Shown here: piece by piece, positions 18,874 to 28,725 of the stretch
Layout of the letters: each line of letters starts with the position of its first letter
Numbering within the stretch: the stretch's first letter is position 1
Source of the DNA: Brevundimonas vancanneytii
Lineage (GTDB): Bacteria; Pseudomonadota; Alphaproteobacteria; Caulobacterales; Caulobacteraceae
NCBI GenBank assembly: GCA_945861515.1
Contig: CAMAVA010000004.1
Coordinates: 1-55,458, forward strand
DNA length: 55,458 bases
Direction: 5' to 3'
Made by a program: the position numbers and the translations under genes
Notes under the pieces: generated by a model
The model's input: only the letters and a program-made list of their open reading frames with translations
What the model was told of the DNA's origin: nothing
The model's database searches: none

Positions 18874-18924
18874 TGACCTGATGTTTTGGGCAGGAGGCCA
18901 CGCCTGCGCCCTCCTGTCAGGTCA
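18874..18924 (-). promoter_or_regulatory. Leader hairpin covering the sulfatase ribosome site
   Basis: On the minus strand TGACCTGA pairs with TCAGGTCA, and inside it CAGGAGG pairs with CCTCCTG (read 5' to 3' on the plus strand at 18891-18897 and 18910-18916). The TCAGGTCA arm contains the AGGT that precedes the sulfatase ATG by five bases, so the folded form would hide the ribosome site. It is not a standard terminator because no T-run follows the stem in the minus direction. Confidence 0.5.
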
Positions 18925-18946
18925 AAAATGTCCGCAGCTGTATTCC

Positions 18947-21613
18947 TCAGCGGTGGGCTAGCGCCGCCTGGGCCGCCGCCAGCCGGGCGATCGGCACCCG
19001 GAAGGGCGAGCAGCTGACATAGTCCAGCCCGACCCGCTCGCAGAAGTCGATGGAAGCCGGATCGCCGCCATGCTCGCCGCAGATGCCCAGCTTGACGTCC
19101 GGCCGGACGGCCCGGCCACGTTCCGTGGCGATACGGATCAGGTCGCCCACCCCTTCCTGGTCCAGACTGACGAAGGGGTCCTTGTCGAAGATTCCCTTGT
19201 CGATGTAGTCGTTCAGAAACTTCCCAGCGTCGTCCCGGCTGATACCGAAGGTGGTCTGGGTCAGGTCATTGGTGCCGAAACTGAAGAACTCGGCATATTC
19301 CGCAAGGTCGCCAGCCCGCAGGGCCGCCCGCGGCAGTTCGATCATGGTGCCAACCAGATAGGGCAGCGCCAACCCCCTCTCGGCCAGCACGGCGGAGGCG
19401 GTACGATCGGTCAGCTGGCGCAGAAACCGCATTTCCTCGCCCTTGCCGACCAGCGGATGCATGATTTCCGGCACCGGCGCTGGCTTGCCAGAGGCCGCGA
19501 TATCGCAGGCCGCCTCCATGATGGCTCGCACCTGCATTTCGTAGATTTCCGGGAAACTCACCCCCAGCCGGCAACCGCGATGGCCCAGCATCGGGTTGCT
19601 CTCATGCAGTTCCCGGGCCCGGCGCATCAGCTTGGCCGGGTCCAGACCGGTCGCTTCAGCGACAGCCAACAGGTCGGCTTCTTCATGCGGCAGGAATTCG
19701 TGCAATGGCGGATCCAGCAGCCGGATCGTGACCGGCAGGCCCTCCATGATGGTGAACAGCTCGACGAAGTCGGCCTTCTGGAAGGGTGCGATCTTGGCAA
19801 GGGCGACGCGCCGGCCGCTCTCGTCGTCGGCCAGGATCATCTCCCGCACAGCCGCGATGCGGTGCTCGTCAAAGAACATGTGCTCGGTCCGGCACAGGCC
19901 GATGCCCTCGGCGCCGAACTGCCGCGCCGTCCGGGCGTCGAGCGGGGTTTCGGCATTGGCCCGGACCTTGAGCCGCCGGACCTTGTCGGCCCAGACCATG
20001 AGGCTCGCAAAATCGCCCGTCAGCTCCGGTTCAATCATCCGGACCGAGCCTGCCATCACCTCGCCCGTGGAGCCGTCGATCGTGACGGTCTCGCCCTCGC
20101 GGAAAACCTTGCCCCGCACCGAGAAGCTGCGGTCCTTCAGGTCGATAGTGATCTCGCCGGCGCCGGAGACACAGGGAATGCCCCAGCCTCTGGCCACCAC
20201 AGCGGCGTGACTGGTCATGCCGCCGCGAGCCGTGATGATCCCGCGGGCGGCATGCATGCCCTTGATGTCTTCAGGGCTGGTCTCGTGGCGGACCAGAATC
20301 ACGGCTTCACCCGATGCGCCGCGCCGTTCGGCATCTTCGGAACTGAAGACGATCGCCCCGACGGCGGCGCCCGGACTGGCCGGCAGGCCCTTGGCGACGA
20401 CCAGACGTTCGGCGTCCGGTGCGATGGTAGGATGCAGCAGCTGATCCAGGGCGCCCGGCTCGATCCGGGAAACCGCCTCTTCTTCCGTGATCAGCCCTTC
20501 GCTGGCCATATCGACGGCGACTTTCAGCGCCGCCTTGGCGGTGCGCTTTCCATTGCGGGTCTGCAGCATCCAGAGCCGGCCCTGCTCGACCGTGAACTCC
20601 ACATCCTGCATGTCGCGATAATGGCGCTCTAGGGTGGCGGCAACGCTGCTGAACTGCGCGAAGACCTCCGGAAGCGCCTCCTCCATGGAGGGATTGGCGT
20701 CTTCCATCTCCTCCCGCGCGGCGCGGGTCAGGGATTGGGGAGTTCGGATGCCGGCCACCACGTCCTCGCCTTGGGCGTTGATCAGGAACTCGCCATAGAG
20801 ACGCGCCTGGCCTGTCGAGGGATTGCGAGTGAAGGCCACGCCGGTGGCCGAGGTTTCACCCAGATTGCCGAACACCATGGACTGGATATTGACCGCCGTG
20901 CCCCAGCTTTCGGGGATGTCGTGCATGCGGCGATAGAACTTGGCCCGGTCATTCATCCAGCTCTGGAAGACGGCGCCGACGGCGCCCCACAGCTGCGCCT
21001 GCGGGTCTTGCGGGAAGGGCTGTCCCAGATCGCGCTCCACAGCCTGCTTGTACTCGGCGACGATCGCTTCCCAATTGGCGGCCGTCAGGGCCGTATCCAC
21101 CGAAACACCCAGCCGGTCCTTGTGGTCGTCGAGGATTTCCTCGAAGGCGTGATGGTCCAGTCCCAGCACGACGTTCGAATACATCTGGATGAAGCGACGA
21201 TAGCTGTCGAAGGCAAACCGGCGGTCGCCTGACAGCTTCGCGAGGCCTTCCACGGTCGCATCGTTAAGGCCGAGGTTGAGAACCGTGTCCATCATGCCGG
21301 GCATCGAGGCCCGGGCCCCCGAGCGAACCGAGACCAGAAGGGGATTGGCGGCATCTCCGAAAACCTTGCCGGTCACGGCTTCGATCTTGCCCAGGCCCGC
21401 TGCGACCTGTTCGGTCAGATCCTCAGGATAGACCTGACCGTCATCGTAGTAGCGATTGCAGGCTTCCGTCGTGATCGTGAAGCCAGGAGGCACCGGCAGG
21501 CCAAGGGACGACATTTCAGCGAGGTTCGCGCCCTTGCCGCCCAGCAGGTTCTTCATGGATGCGTCGCCGTCGGCGCCGCCGCCACCAAAACTGTAGACCC
21601 AGCGGTTCGTCAT
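18947..21613 (-). CDS. ppdK: Pyruvate, phosphate dikinase
   Basis: An 888-residue PPDK, interconverting pyruvate + ATP + Pi with PEP + AMP + PPi. The ATG at 21613 is chosen because AAGGGA precedes it and the protein then begins MTNRWVYSFGGG as the family does. The N-terminal ATP-grasp region has KNLLGGKGANLAEMSSLGLPVPPGFTI. The central swivelling domain has the phospho-histidine His469 in GGMTSHAAVVARG. The C-terminal PEP/pyruvate barrel includes GCRLGVSFPEIYEMQ, FSFGTNDLTQTTFG and the catalytic-loop CGEHGGDP. Length is standard. It feeds gluconeogenesis or PEP supply. It could be co-transcribed with the sulfatase behind it. Confidence 0.97.
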   Translation of the reverse strand: MTNRWVYSFGGGGADGDASMKNLLGGKGANLAEMSSLGLPVPPGFTITTEACNRYYDDGQVYPEDLTEQVAAGLGKIEAVTGKVFGDAANPLLVSVRSGARASMPGMMDTVLNLGLNDATVEGLAKLSGDRRFAFDSYRRFIQMYSNVVLGLDHHAFEEILDDHKDRLGVSVDTALTAANWEAIVAEYKQAVERDLGQPFPQDPQAQLWGAVGAVFQSWMNDRAKFYRRMHDIPESWGTAVNIQSMVFGNLGETSATGVAFTRNPSTGQARLYGEFLINAQGEDVVAGIRTPQSLTRAAREEMEDANPSMEEALPEVFAQFSSVAATLERHYRDMQDVEFTVEQGRLWMLQTRNGKRTAKAALKVAVDMASEGLITEEEAVSRIEPGALDQLLHPTIAPDAERLVVAKGLPASPGAAVGAIVFSSEDAERRGASGEAVILVRHETSPEDIKGMHAARGIITARGGMTSHAAVVARGWGIPCVSGAGEITIDLKDRSFSVRGKVFREGETVTIDGSTGEVMAGSVRMIEPELTGDFASLMVWADKVRRLKVRANAETPLDARTARQFGAEGIGLCRTEHMFFDEHRIAAVREMILADDESGRRVALAKIAPFQKADFVELFTIMEGLPVTIRLLDPPLHEFLPHEEADLLAVAEATGLDPAKLMRRARELHESNPMLGHRGCRLGVSFPEIYEMQVRAIMEAACDIAASGKPAPVPEIMHPLVGKGEEMRFLRQLTDRTASAVLAERGLALPYLVGTMIELPRAALRAGDLAEYAEFFSFGTNDLTQTTFGISRDDAGKFLNDYIDKGIFDKDPFVSLDQEGVGDLIRIATERGRAVRPDVKLGICGEHGGDPASIDFCERVGLDYVSCSPFRVPIARLAAAQAALAHR

Positions 21614-21736
21614 TGAGTCGTCCCTTTTCGTATCGGTTCCGAAAACCACCGGAATGTCTTCAGATAGCGCCCGAGGGCCCCAGGGGAAACACCCTCAAGC
21701 GGCGCAGACTGCAGAGCGCGTCTCCGAAAGGGGCTT

Positions 21737-23752
21737 CTAGCCGGTCACGAGCGAAAAGTCCGCCACCCTGCCCATGCTGTCGCGAACCTGCTGCAGAAGC
21801 CGAAGTCGGTTGTCCCGTTCCGCCGCCACCGGCGAATTGACCAGAACGGCCGTAAAAAAGGCGTCCACCGGGGTGCGGAGCGCGGCAAGCGCCGTCATGG
21901 CCCCGGTGAAATTCTCAGCCGCCATGGCAGCGTCAAGCCTGGGCAGAACAGTTTGCAGCGCCCCGAACAGGGCCGCCTCTTCGACCGGTTCCGAAACGGC
22001 GATCGGCGCCCCTTCCGGCAATGGCCCCTTTTTCTCTTCCGCCTTCAGTATGTTCACCGCGCGGCGATAGCCAGCCAGCAGGTTGGCGCCGTCCTCCGTC
22101 TTGAGGAAGGCATCGAGCGCATCAACCCGTGCGACGATCCGCACCAGATCGTCGTCCTTCAGGGCAAACACGGCATCCACCAGATCGAACCGCTTGCCCT
22201 CGTCCCGAAGCGCGACCTTCAGGCGATCGGCGAAGAACGGCAGGAGGCTTTCGGCTTCATTGCCCGCCGCCCCGAGAGCCGGAGCGAGCGACAGTCTGAG
22301 CTGACTTTCCAGGACAATTCTGATCACGCCAAGAGCGGCACGGCGAAGGGCAAAAGGATCCTTCGATCCCGTCGGCTTTTCCCCGATAGAGAAAAACCCG
22401 GTCAAGCTGTCCAGCTTGTCTGCCAGCGCCACTGCGATACCGAGCGACGAAGCTGGAACGGAATCACCCGGCCCCTGCGGTCGATAGTGGTCCCGGATGG
22501 CCTCGGCGATCTCCGGATCCATGCCGTCAGCCAGCGCGTAATAACGCCCCATCACCCCTTGCAGTTCGGGAAACTCGCCGACCATCTGGCTGGCCAGGTC
22601 GGCCTTGGCCATCCGAGCGGCGGCTTCGGCAAGGTCGGGATCAGCGCCGACCATGGGCGCAATCTGGCGGGCCAGGGCGGCGATCCGCTCCACCCGCTGC
22701 GCCATGGTGCCCAGCCTGGCTTGGAAGGTGACCCCGGACAGCTTTTCCAGCCAGGGCTCGAAACCGGTCTTGCGATCCTCGGCCCAGAAGAACCGCGCAT
22801 CGGACAGGCGGGAAGACAGCACCTTGGCGTTACCGTCGGCGATCAGCCTGCCGCCATCCGACGCTGCGATATTGGCCACAGTGATGAAATGCGGCGCCAG
22901 CCTGCCTGTCGCCGGGTCCCGCACGGCAAAATACTTCTGATGGGTCCGCATGGAGGTGCGGATCACTTCCGGCGGAAGGTCCAGAAATTCGGGATCCATG
23001 TCACCCAGAACCGGGGTCGGCCATTCCGCCAGGCCGGCAACTTCCTCCAGCAGCCCCTCGTCCTCGACCAGTTCCAGGTTTCGCGCGAAACACAGGGTCC
23101 GGGCGCCTTCCAGAATCCGCGCCTTGCGCTCCTCGACGTCCAGAACGACGAAATGTCCGGCCAGGGCCTCGCGATACTCGTCAAAATCCCGGGCCCGGAA
23201 CGCCTGGCCGCTGCCCATGAACCGGTGGCCCTGGCTGAGGTCGGACGCGGTCAGCCCTTCAAAGCTGATCGGGACTACCTGTCGGTCAAGGACACAGAGA
23301 ATGCGTTGCAGCGGCCTGACCCAGCGCAGCCGGCCATGGCCCCAGGTCATGGATTTGGGCCAGGGAAAGTTGCGGACCGTCTGTTCCACCAGTTCGGCGA
23401 TGATGTCCGTCGCCGGCCGGCCCGCCGACTGGATGCGGCCAAACCAGAGACCGTCGCGCTCGACCAAACTGTCCCTGGTCAGGCCGGTCTTGCGCAGAAA
23501 GCCTTCGATGGCCTGGTCCGGCGCGCCGACCCTGGGCCCTTTAAGTTCCTCGTCCCGGTCCGCCTGGGCCAAGGGCAGGCCCTCGACCACAAGGGACAGG
23601 CGGCGCGGGCCGGCGAAGGCCTTCATCCCCTCGCTGATCAGGCCGGCGGCGGACAGGCCGTCGCGCATCATGCGCTCGAGATCGCGGGCCGCCTGGGCCT
23701 GCATGCGGGCGGGGATCTCTTCGGAGAAGAGTTCGAGGAGCAGTTGGGGCAT
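21737..23752 (-). CDS. glyS: Glycyl-tRNA synthetase beta subunit
   Basis: A 671-residue beta chain of the bacterial alpha2beta2 glycyl-tRNA synthetase. The start at 23752 gives the family N-terminus MPQLLLELFSEEIPARMQ; the longer open frame upstream is non-coding. Recognisable segments include KSMTWGHGRLRWVRPLQRILCVLD, RTHQKYFAV, and a C-terminal DALR-like anticodon region with DAFFTAVLVN. It lies 46 bases downstream of glyQ on the same strand, the usual order. Confidence 0.97.
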   Translation of the reverse strand: MPQLLLELFSEEIPARMQAQAARDLERMMRDGLSAAGLISEGMKAFAGPRRLSLVVEGLPLAQADRDEELKGPRVGAPDQAIEGFLRKTGLTRDSLVERDGLWFGRIQSAGRPATDIIAELVEQTVRNFPWPKSMTWGHGRLRWVRPLQRILCVLDRQVVPISFEGLTASDLSQGHRFMGSGQAFRARDFDEYREALAGHFVVLDVEERKARILEGARTLCFARNLELVEDEGLLEEVAGLAEWPTPVLGDMDPEFLDLPPEVIRTSMRTHQKYFAVRDPATGRLAPHFITVANIAASDGGRLIADGNAKVLSSRLSDARFFWAEDRKTGFEPWLEKLSGVTFQARLGTMAQRVERIAALARQIAPMVGADPDLAEAAARMAKADLASQMVGEFPELQGVMGRYYALADGMDPEIAEAIRDHYRPQGPGDSVPASSLGIAVALADKLDSLTGFFSIGEKPTGSKDPFALRRAALGVIRIVLESQLRLSLAPALGAAGNEAESLLPFFADRLKVALRDEGKRFDLVDAVFALKDDDLVRIVARVDALDAFLKTEDGANLLAGYRRAVNILKAEEKKGPLPEGAPIAVSEPVEEAALFGALQTVLPRLDAAMAAENFTGAMTALAALRTPVDAFFTAVLVNSPVAAERDNRLRLLQQVRDSMGRVADFSLVTG

Positions 23753-23798
23753 GACAGGTCTTACTGGCCGCTTGGGGAAAGGGCTTGAATGGCGGCGG

Positions 23799-24704
23799 TC
23801 ATGCCGCCTTCTCCTGCTGTTCCAGCCAGGCTGAAGCACAGAGTTTGCAAAGGTCGCGAATTCGCCCGATGTAGCTGGCCCGTTCGGCGACCGCGATGGC
23901 GCCCCGGGCATTCATCACATTGAACAGGTGGCTGGCCTTCAGAACATGGTCATAGGCCGGCAGGACCAGGGACTGACCCTGAGGCCCCTTGCTGGCCAGG
24001 ATCAGCGGCGCCTGCCGCTCCATGTCCTCGAACTGCCGCTTCAGGGTTTCCACATCGGCGACCTCGAAATTGTAGGCGCTCATCTGGCGCTCGTTTTCGA
24101 GGAAGACATCGCCATAGGTCAGGCCGCCGCCCGCCGAAGACGGGTCGTTGAATGGCAGGTCGTAGACATTGTCGACCCCGAACACATACATGGCGAGGCG
24201 CTCGAGACCGTAGGTCAGTTCTCCGGCCACCGGATAGACATCCAGTCCGCCGACCTGCTGCATATAGGTGTATTGCGACACCTCCATGCCGTCGCACCAG
24301 ATTTCCCAGCCAAGGCCCCAGGCGCCGACCGTGGGATTTTCCCAGTCGTCCTCGACGAAGCGGATGTCATGCTCACGCGGGTTCAGGCCGATCGCCTCCA
24401 GCGAGCCCAGATAGAGGTCCTGCATATTGGGAGGATTGGGCTTCAGCAGCACCTGATACTGGTAATAATGCTGCAGACGGTTGGGATTCTCGCCATAGCG
24501 ACCGTCTCCTGGACGTCTCGACGGTTGAACATAGGCGGCATTCCACGACTTCGGCCCGAGGGCGCGCAGCACAGTCGCCGGATGCAATGTGCCGGCGCCC
24601 ACCTCGATATCATGCGGCTGAAGAATGACGCAGCCCTGCTGGCTCCAGTACTGGTGCAGGGTCAGGATCAGGCTCTGGAAGCTTTTGGGGGGCGTGCCGG
24701 TCAT
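23799..24704 (-). CDS. glyQ: Glycyl-tRNA synthetase alpha subunit
   Basis: A 301-residue alpha chain carrying the class II catalytic core that charges tRNA-Gly. The start at 24704 ([20 protein letters not shown]) matches the family N-terminus, although no strong ribosome site precedes it. Highly conserved segments are present: [51 protein letters not shown] and [19 protein letters not shown] (each read in parts). A frame open 24 codons further upstream is probably not translated. Confidence 0.97.
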   Translation of the reverse strand: MTGTPPKSFQSLILTLHQYWSQQGCVILQPHDIEVGAGTLHPATVLRALGPKSWNAAYVQPSRRPGDGRYGENPNRLQHYYQYQVLLKPNPPNMQDLYLGSLEAIGLNPREHDIRFVEDDWENPTVGAWGLGWEIWCDGMEVSQYTYMQQVGGLDVYPVAGELTYGLERLAMYVFGVDNVYDLPFNDPSSAGGGLTYGDVFLENERQMSAYNFEVADVETLKRQFEDMERQAPLILASKGPQGQSLVLPAYDHVLKASHLFNVMNARGAIAVAERASYIGRIRDLCKLCASAWLEQQEKAA

Positions 24705-24806
24705 GGGATCGATCTGAAGCGCGTTCGCAGGTGCAAAAAGTCGGCGGACCATAGGGCCCGCCGACTGGGTCTTCAAGCGAAGCGCAGACTTCGCAGACGG
24801 CCCGGG

Positions 24807-25145
24807 CTAGTTGCCCAGCGCGGCTGTCCGGGTTCCGCCCCGCGATTCAGGCGGATACTTGGCGCGGTTCTCGGCCGTATCCTTGACCGGGCCGTTGGTC
24901 ACAACCACCAGTTCGGTCGGCGGCGGAACGGCGCCAGCAGTCTGCTCCGACGGGGCAGGGCCCACCTCCGCAGGCGAAGTCGGCGCGGTGGTCATCGATT
25001 CGGCTTCGAGCGACGGATTGGTCGAGCCCGTTGCCGGGTTGCGGAGAAGACTGCCCTCCAGGCTCGGGGCGGGAGACTGCGCCTGAACCGACCCTGCCAA
25101 CAAGACGGCGGCGGCGACGGCGGTCAGGAAATGAAGCTTGTGCAT
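24807..25145 (-). CDS. Small secreted protein, unknown function
   Basis: A 112-residue protein with a clear signal peptide (MHKLHFLTAVAAAVLLAGSVQAQ) and a Pro/Ser/Thr/Ala-rich, probably disordered mature chain. The only ordered-looking part is TELVVVTNGPVKDTAENRAKYPPES near the C-terminus. The motif of a short strand followed by PVxDTxENRAKY occurs in small exported hypothetical proteins of Caulobacterales. No function is assigned. It is about 100 bases ahead of glyQ on the same strand. Confidence 0.7.
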   Translation of the reverse strand: MHKLHFLTAVAAAVLLAGSVQAQSPAPSLEGSLLRNPATGSTNPSLEAESMTTAPTSPAEVGPAPSEQTAGAVPPPTELVVVTNGPVKDTAENRAKYPPESRGGTRTAALGN

Positions 25146-26141
<996 letters not shown>

Positions 26142-26176
26142 CCCAAAACACACATCGCTCAAAGGGGATTGCGACG

Positions 26177-27697
26177 ATGAAATTCTTCAAATCTGGACGG
26201 CTGGCGGGGCTCTTGCTCGCCGCCGCCATTGTCGGGGGGCCTATGGCCGCTCCGGCATTTGCCCAGGAGGCTGCGCCCGCCGCTGAGGCTCCGGTTGCGG
26301 CCGCACCGGCGGCTGCGGAAGCGGCCCCGGCCGCCGAGGCTCCGGCTGCCGCTGAAGCGCCGGCCGCCCCAACCCCTGACAAGGGTGACACCACCTGGAT
26401 GATGATCTCGACCATTCTGGTCCTTCTCATGATCATCCCGGGCCTTGCCCTGTTCTACGGCGGCCTGGTCCGCTCCAAGAACATGCTGTCCATGCTGGTG
26501 CAGGTCACCACGGTGGCGGCCATCGGCATCATCGCCTGGGTGTTCTGGGGCTATTCCCTCGCGTTTACGGACGGCGGCGGTCTGAACAAGTATGTCGGCG
26601 GACTGGCCAAGCTGGGCTTGAACGGCGCCATCTTCAATGCCGACGGCGCCTTCACCAATGTGGAGACCTTCTCCAGGGACGTCGTCATTCCCGAGCTCAT
26701 CTTCGTGGCGTTCCAGGCGACCTTTGCCGCCATCACGGCGGCCCTGGTTCTCGGCGGCGTCGCCGAGCGCATGAAGTTCATGGCCGTGGTGGTTTTTGCC
26801 GTCCTTTGGCCCCTGCTTTCCTACTACCCCATGGCCCACATGGTCTGGTGGTGGGCTGGCGCGACCTCGGCTTTCGGTCAGACGGCTGACGCCCTTGCGG
26901 GCGGCGCAGGTCTGCTCTGGGGCTGGGGCGCGCTCGACTTCGCCGGCGGCACGGTCGTTCACATCAATGCCGGTATCGCCGCTCTCATGGGCTGCCTGAT
27001 CCTCGGCAAGCGTACGGGCTACCAGAAGGAACCCATGCAGCCCCATTCCCTGACTCTGACCATGGTCGGCGCGGGCCTGCTCTGGGTTGGCTGGTTCGGC
27101 TTCAACGCCGGCTCCAACCTGGAAGCCAACGGCTATGCGGGCCTCGCCCTCATCAACACCCTCGTGGCCACGGCTGCAGCGGGCGTTTCCTGGCTGGTCG
27201 TCGAGCAGGTGACCCGTGGCAAGGCCAGCGGTCTTGGTCTGGCCTCCGGTATTGTCGCCGGTCTGGTTGCCGTCACACCGGCCGCCGGCTTCGCCGGTCC
27301 GGTCGGCTCGATTGTCCTCGGTCTGATTGTCAGCCCGGTCTGCATCTTCTTCTGCTCGATCGTGAAGAACGCGCTCAAGTACGATGACAGCCTCGACGCC
27401 TTCGGCATTCACGCCGTCGGCGGCATTGTCGGCGCCATCGCGACCGGCATCCTGGTCAATCCGGCCCTGGGCGGCGCGGGCGTGGTCGACTTCACCAATG
27501 GCAAGACCGGCTACGACATGGCCTTCCAGGTCACAGCCCAGATCAAGGCTGTCGGTGTCGCCGTGGTCTGGTCCGCCGTGGCCAGTTCGATCGTGTTCTT
27601 CCTCATCAAATTCATCTTCGGCCTGCGCGTCAGCGTCGAAACCGAAGAAGATGGTCTGGACATCGCAGAGCATGGGGAGCGGGCTTACCACTCCTAA
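26177..27697 (+). CDS. amtB: Ammonium transporter AmtB
   Basis: A 506-residue ammonium channel. A signal peptide (MKFFKSGRLAGLLLAAAIVGG...AFA) is followed by an Ala/Pro/Glu-rich segment of about 45 residues before the first core helix (TWMMISTILVLLMIIPGLALFYGGLVRSKN, read in parts). The pore histidines are seen in GGTVVHINAG and DAFGIHAVGG, and the Asp of LDFAGG lies near the recruitment site. The C-terminal tail ends GLDIAEHGERAYHS, the PII-binding region. It is co-transcribed with the PII gene and would be blocked by it under ammonium excess. AAAGGGGA precedes the ATG. Confidence 0.97.
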   Translation: MKFFKSGRLAGLLLAAAIVGGPMAAPAFAQEAAPAAEAPVAAAPAAAEAAPAAEAPAAAEAPAAPTPDKGDTTWMMISTILVLLMIIPGLALFYGGLVRSKNMLSMLVQVTTVAAIGIIAWVFWGYSLAFTDGGGLNKYVGGLAKLGLNGAIFNADGAFTNVETFSRDVVIPELIFVAFQATFAAITAALVLGGVAERMKFMAVVVFAVLWPLLSYYPMAHMVWWWAGATSAFGQTADALAGGAGLLWGWGALDFAGGTVVHINAGIAALMGCLILGKRTGYQKEPMQPHSLTLTMVGAGLLWVGWFGFNAGSNLEANGYAGLALINTLVATAAAGVSWLVVEQVTRGKASGLGLASGIVAGLVAVTPAAGFAGPVGSIVLGLIVSPVCIFFCSIVKNALKYDDSLDAFGIHAVGGIVGAIATGILVNPALGGAGVVDFTNGKTGYDMAFQVTAQIKAVGVAVVWSAVASSIVFFLIKFIFGLRVSVETEEDGLDIAEHGERAYHS

Positions 27698-27730
27698 GTC
27701 CTCTCCCGTCTCCGGGGGGAGAAATGCGGG

Positions 27731-27765
27731 GGGCGCGACGGGCAACCGTCGCGCCCTTCGGCGTT
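27731..27765 (+). terminator. Intrinsic terminator of the glnK-amtB operon
   Basis: GGGCGCGACGG (27731-27741) pairs perfectly with CCGTCGCGCCC (27746-27756) around a GCAA tetraloop, followed by TTCGGCGTTTT. It is 33 bases after the amtB stop and faces the convergent ispE gene. Confidence 0.85.
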
Positions 27766-27813
27766 TTGCGGATGATGTTCACACGGGCCAGGGGCATCAT
27801 CAGCCTAGGCCGA

Positions 27814-28683
27814 TCAGCCCAGCCGGCAGCGCCGGACCCACCAGTCGGGCCGCATGGACTGCAGCCGTTCGGCCAGGCCCTCCGCTTCGATGTCTCCGGC
27901 GCAAAGCGCAAAACAGGTCGCCCCCGACCCGCTCATCCGCGCCAGCAGCGTTTCAGGCTCGCCTCGCAGGGTTTCAAGCACCTCGCCAATCGCAGGCTGA
28001 AGCGCCACCGCCGGCTCTTCAAGGTCGTTGCGACAGGTCGCCAGGACAGCAGCCGTCTCGATCACGTCCTCGAAACGCTCCGGCAGCCACGGCCGCTGGG
28101 CGTCGCCCGGACAGCCTGCCGCGTCATAGGCGCGATAGACCTGCGGCGTGGATGAGGCCACCCCCGGATTGACCAGGACAGCATCGAGCGCCGGCATTTC
28201 GGGGGCGGCGAGCAATCGATCGCCGCGTCCCTCCCCGATCACCGTCCGGGCCCAGAGACACGCAGGTCCGTCCGAGCCTAGCCTGGCGGCGATGGCGGTC
28301 AGCCATTCGTCCTGGACCGCCAGCCCCAGCGCCTGACGAAGCAGCCTCAAGGCCGCCCCCGCATCGGACGAACCGCCGCCCAGTCCGGCCGCCACCGGCA
28401 GCTGCTTGTCGAGGATCAGGCGAAAGGGCGGCTGTGGCCCGCCGACATGGGCCAGCAGGGCTTGAGCCGCTCGCTCCACCAGATTGTCAGGCTGACCCTC
28501 GAGCGGTCCCGAAAATGGCCCTGTCACCTCGAAATCCGGCGCCTCGGCCGGCTGCACCGCTACGGTGTCACCGATATCGGCAAACACCATCAATGTGCTG
28601 ACAGGATGGAATCCGTCCTCCGCGGGCGTGCCGACATGCAGGAACAGATTGACCTTGGCCGGGGCAAAGGCGGTCAGGGACAT
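27814..28683 (-). CDS. ispE: 4-diphosphocytidyl-2-C-methyl-D-erythritol kinase
   Basis: A 289-residue GHMP kinase of the non-mevalonate isoprenoid pathway. It phosphorylates CDP-methylerythritol. The start AFAPAKVNLFLHVG carries the substrate-binding Lys (PAKVNLFL). The ATP-binding glycine loop is LPVAAGLGGGSSDAGAALR (about residues 95-113), and the C-terminal motif is ARMSGSGATCFAL. Length is normal. It is 42 bases downstream of the TPR lipoprotein gene on the same strand. Confidence 0.96.
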   Translation of the reverse strand: MSLTAFAPAKVNLFLHVGTPAEDGFHPVSTLMVFADIGDTVAVQPAEAPDFEVTGPFSGPLEGQPDNLVERAAQALLAHVGGPQPPFRLILDKQLPVAAGLGGGSSDAGAALRLLRQALGLAVQDEWLTAIAARLGSDGPACLWARTVIGEGRGDRLLAAPEMPALDAVLVNPGVASSTPQVYRAYDAAGCPGDAQRPWLPERFEDVIETAAVLATCRNDLEEPAVALQPAIGEVLETLRGEPETLLARMSGSGATCFALCAGDIEAEGLAERLQSMRPDWWVRRCRLG

Positions 28684-28725
28684 GGCAAGTCTCCAACGGA
28701 GCCATCAGGCGCCGCACCAGGTGGA

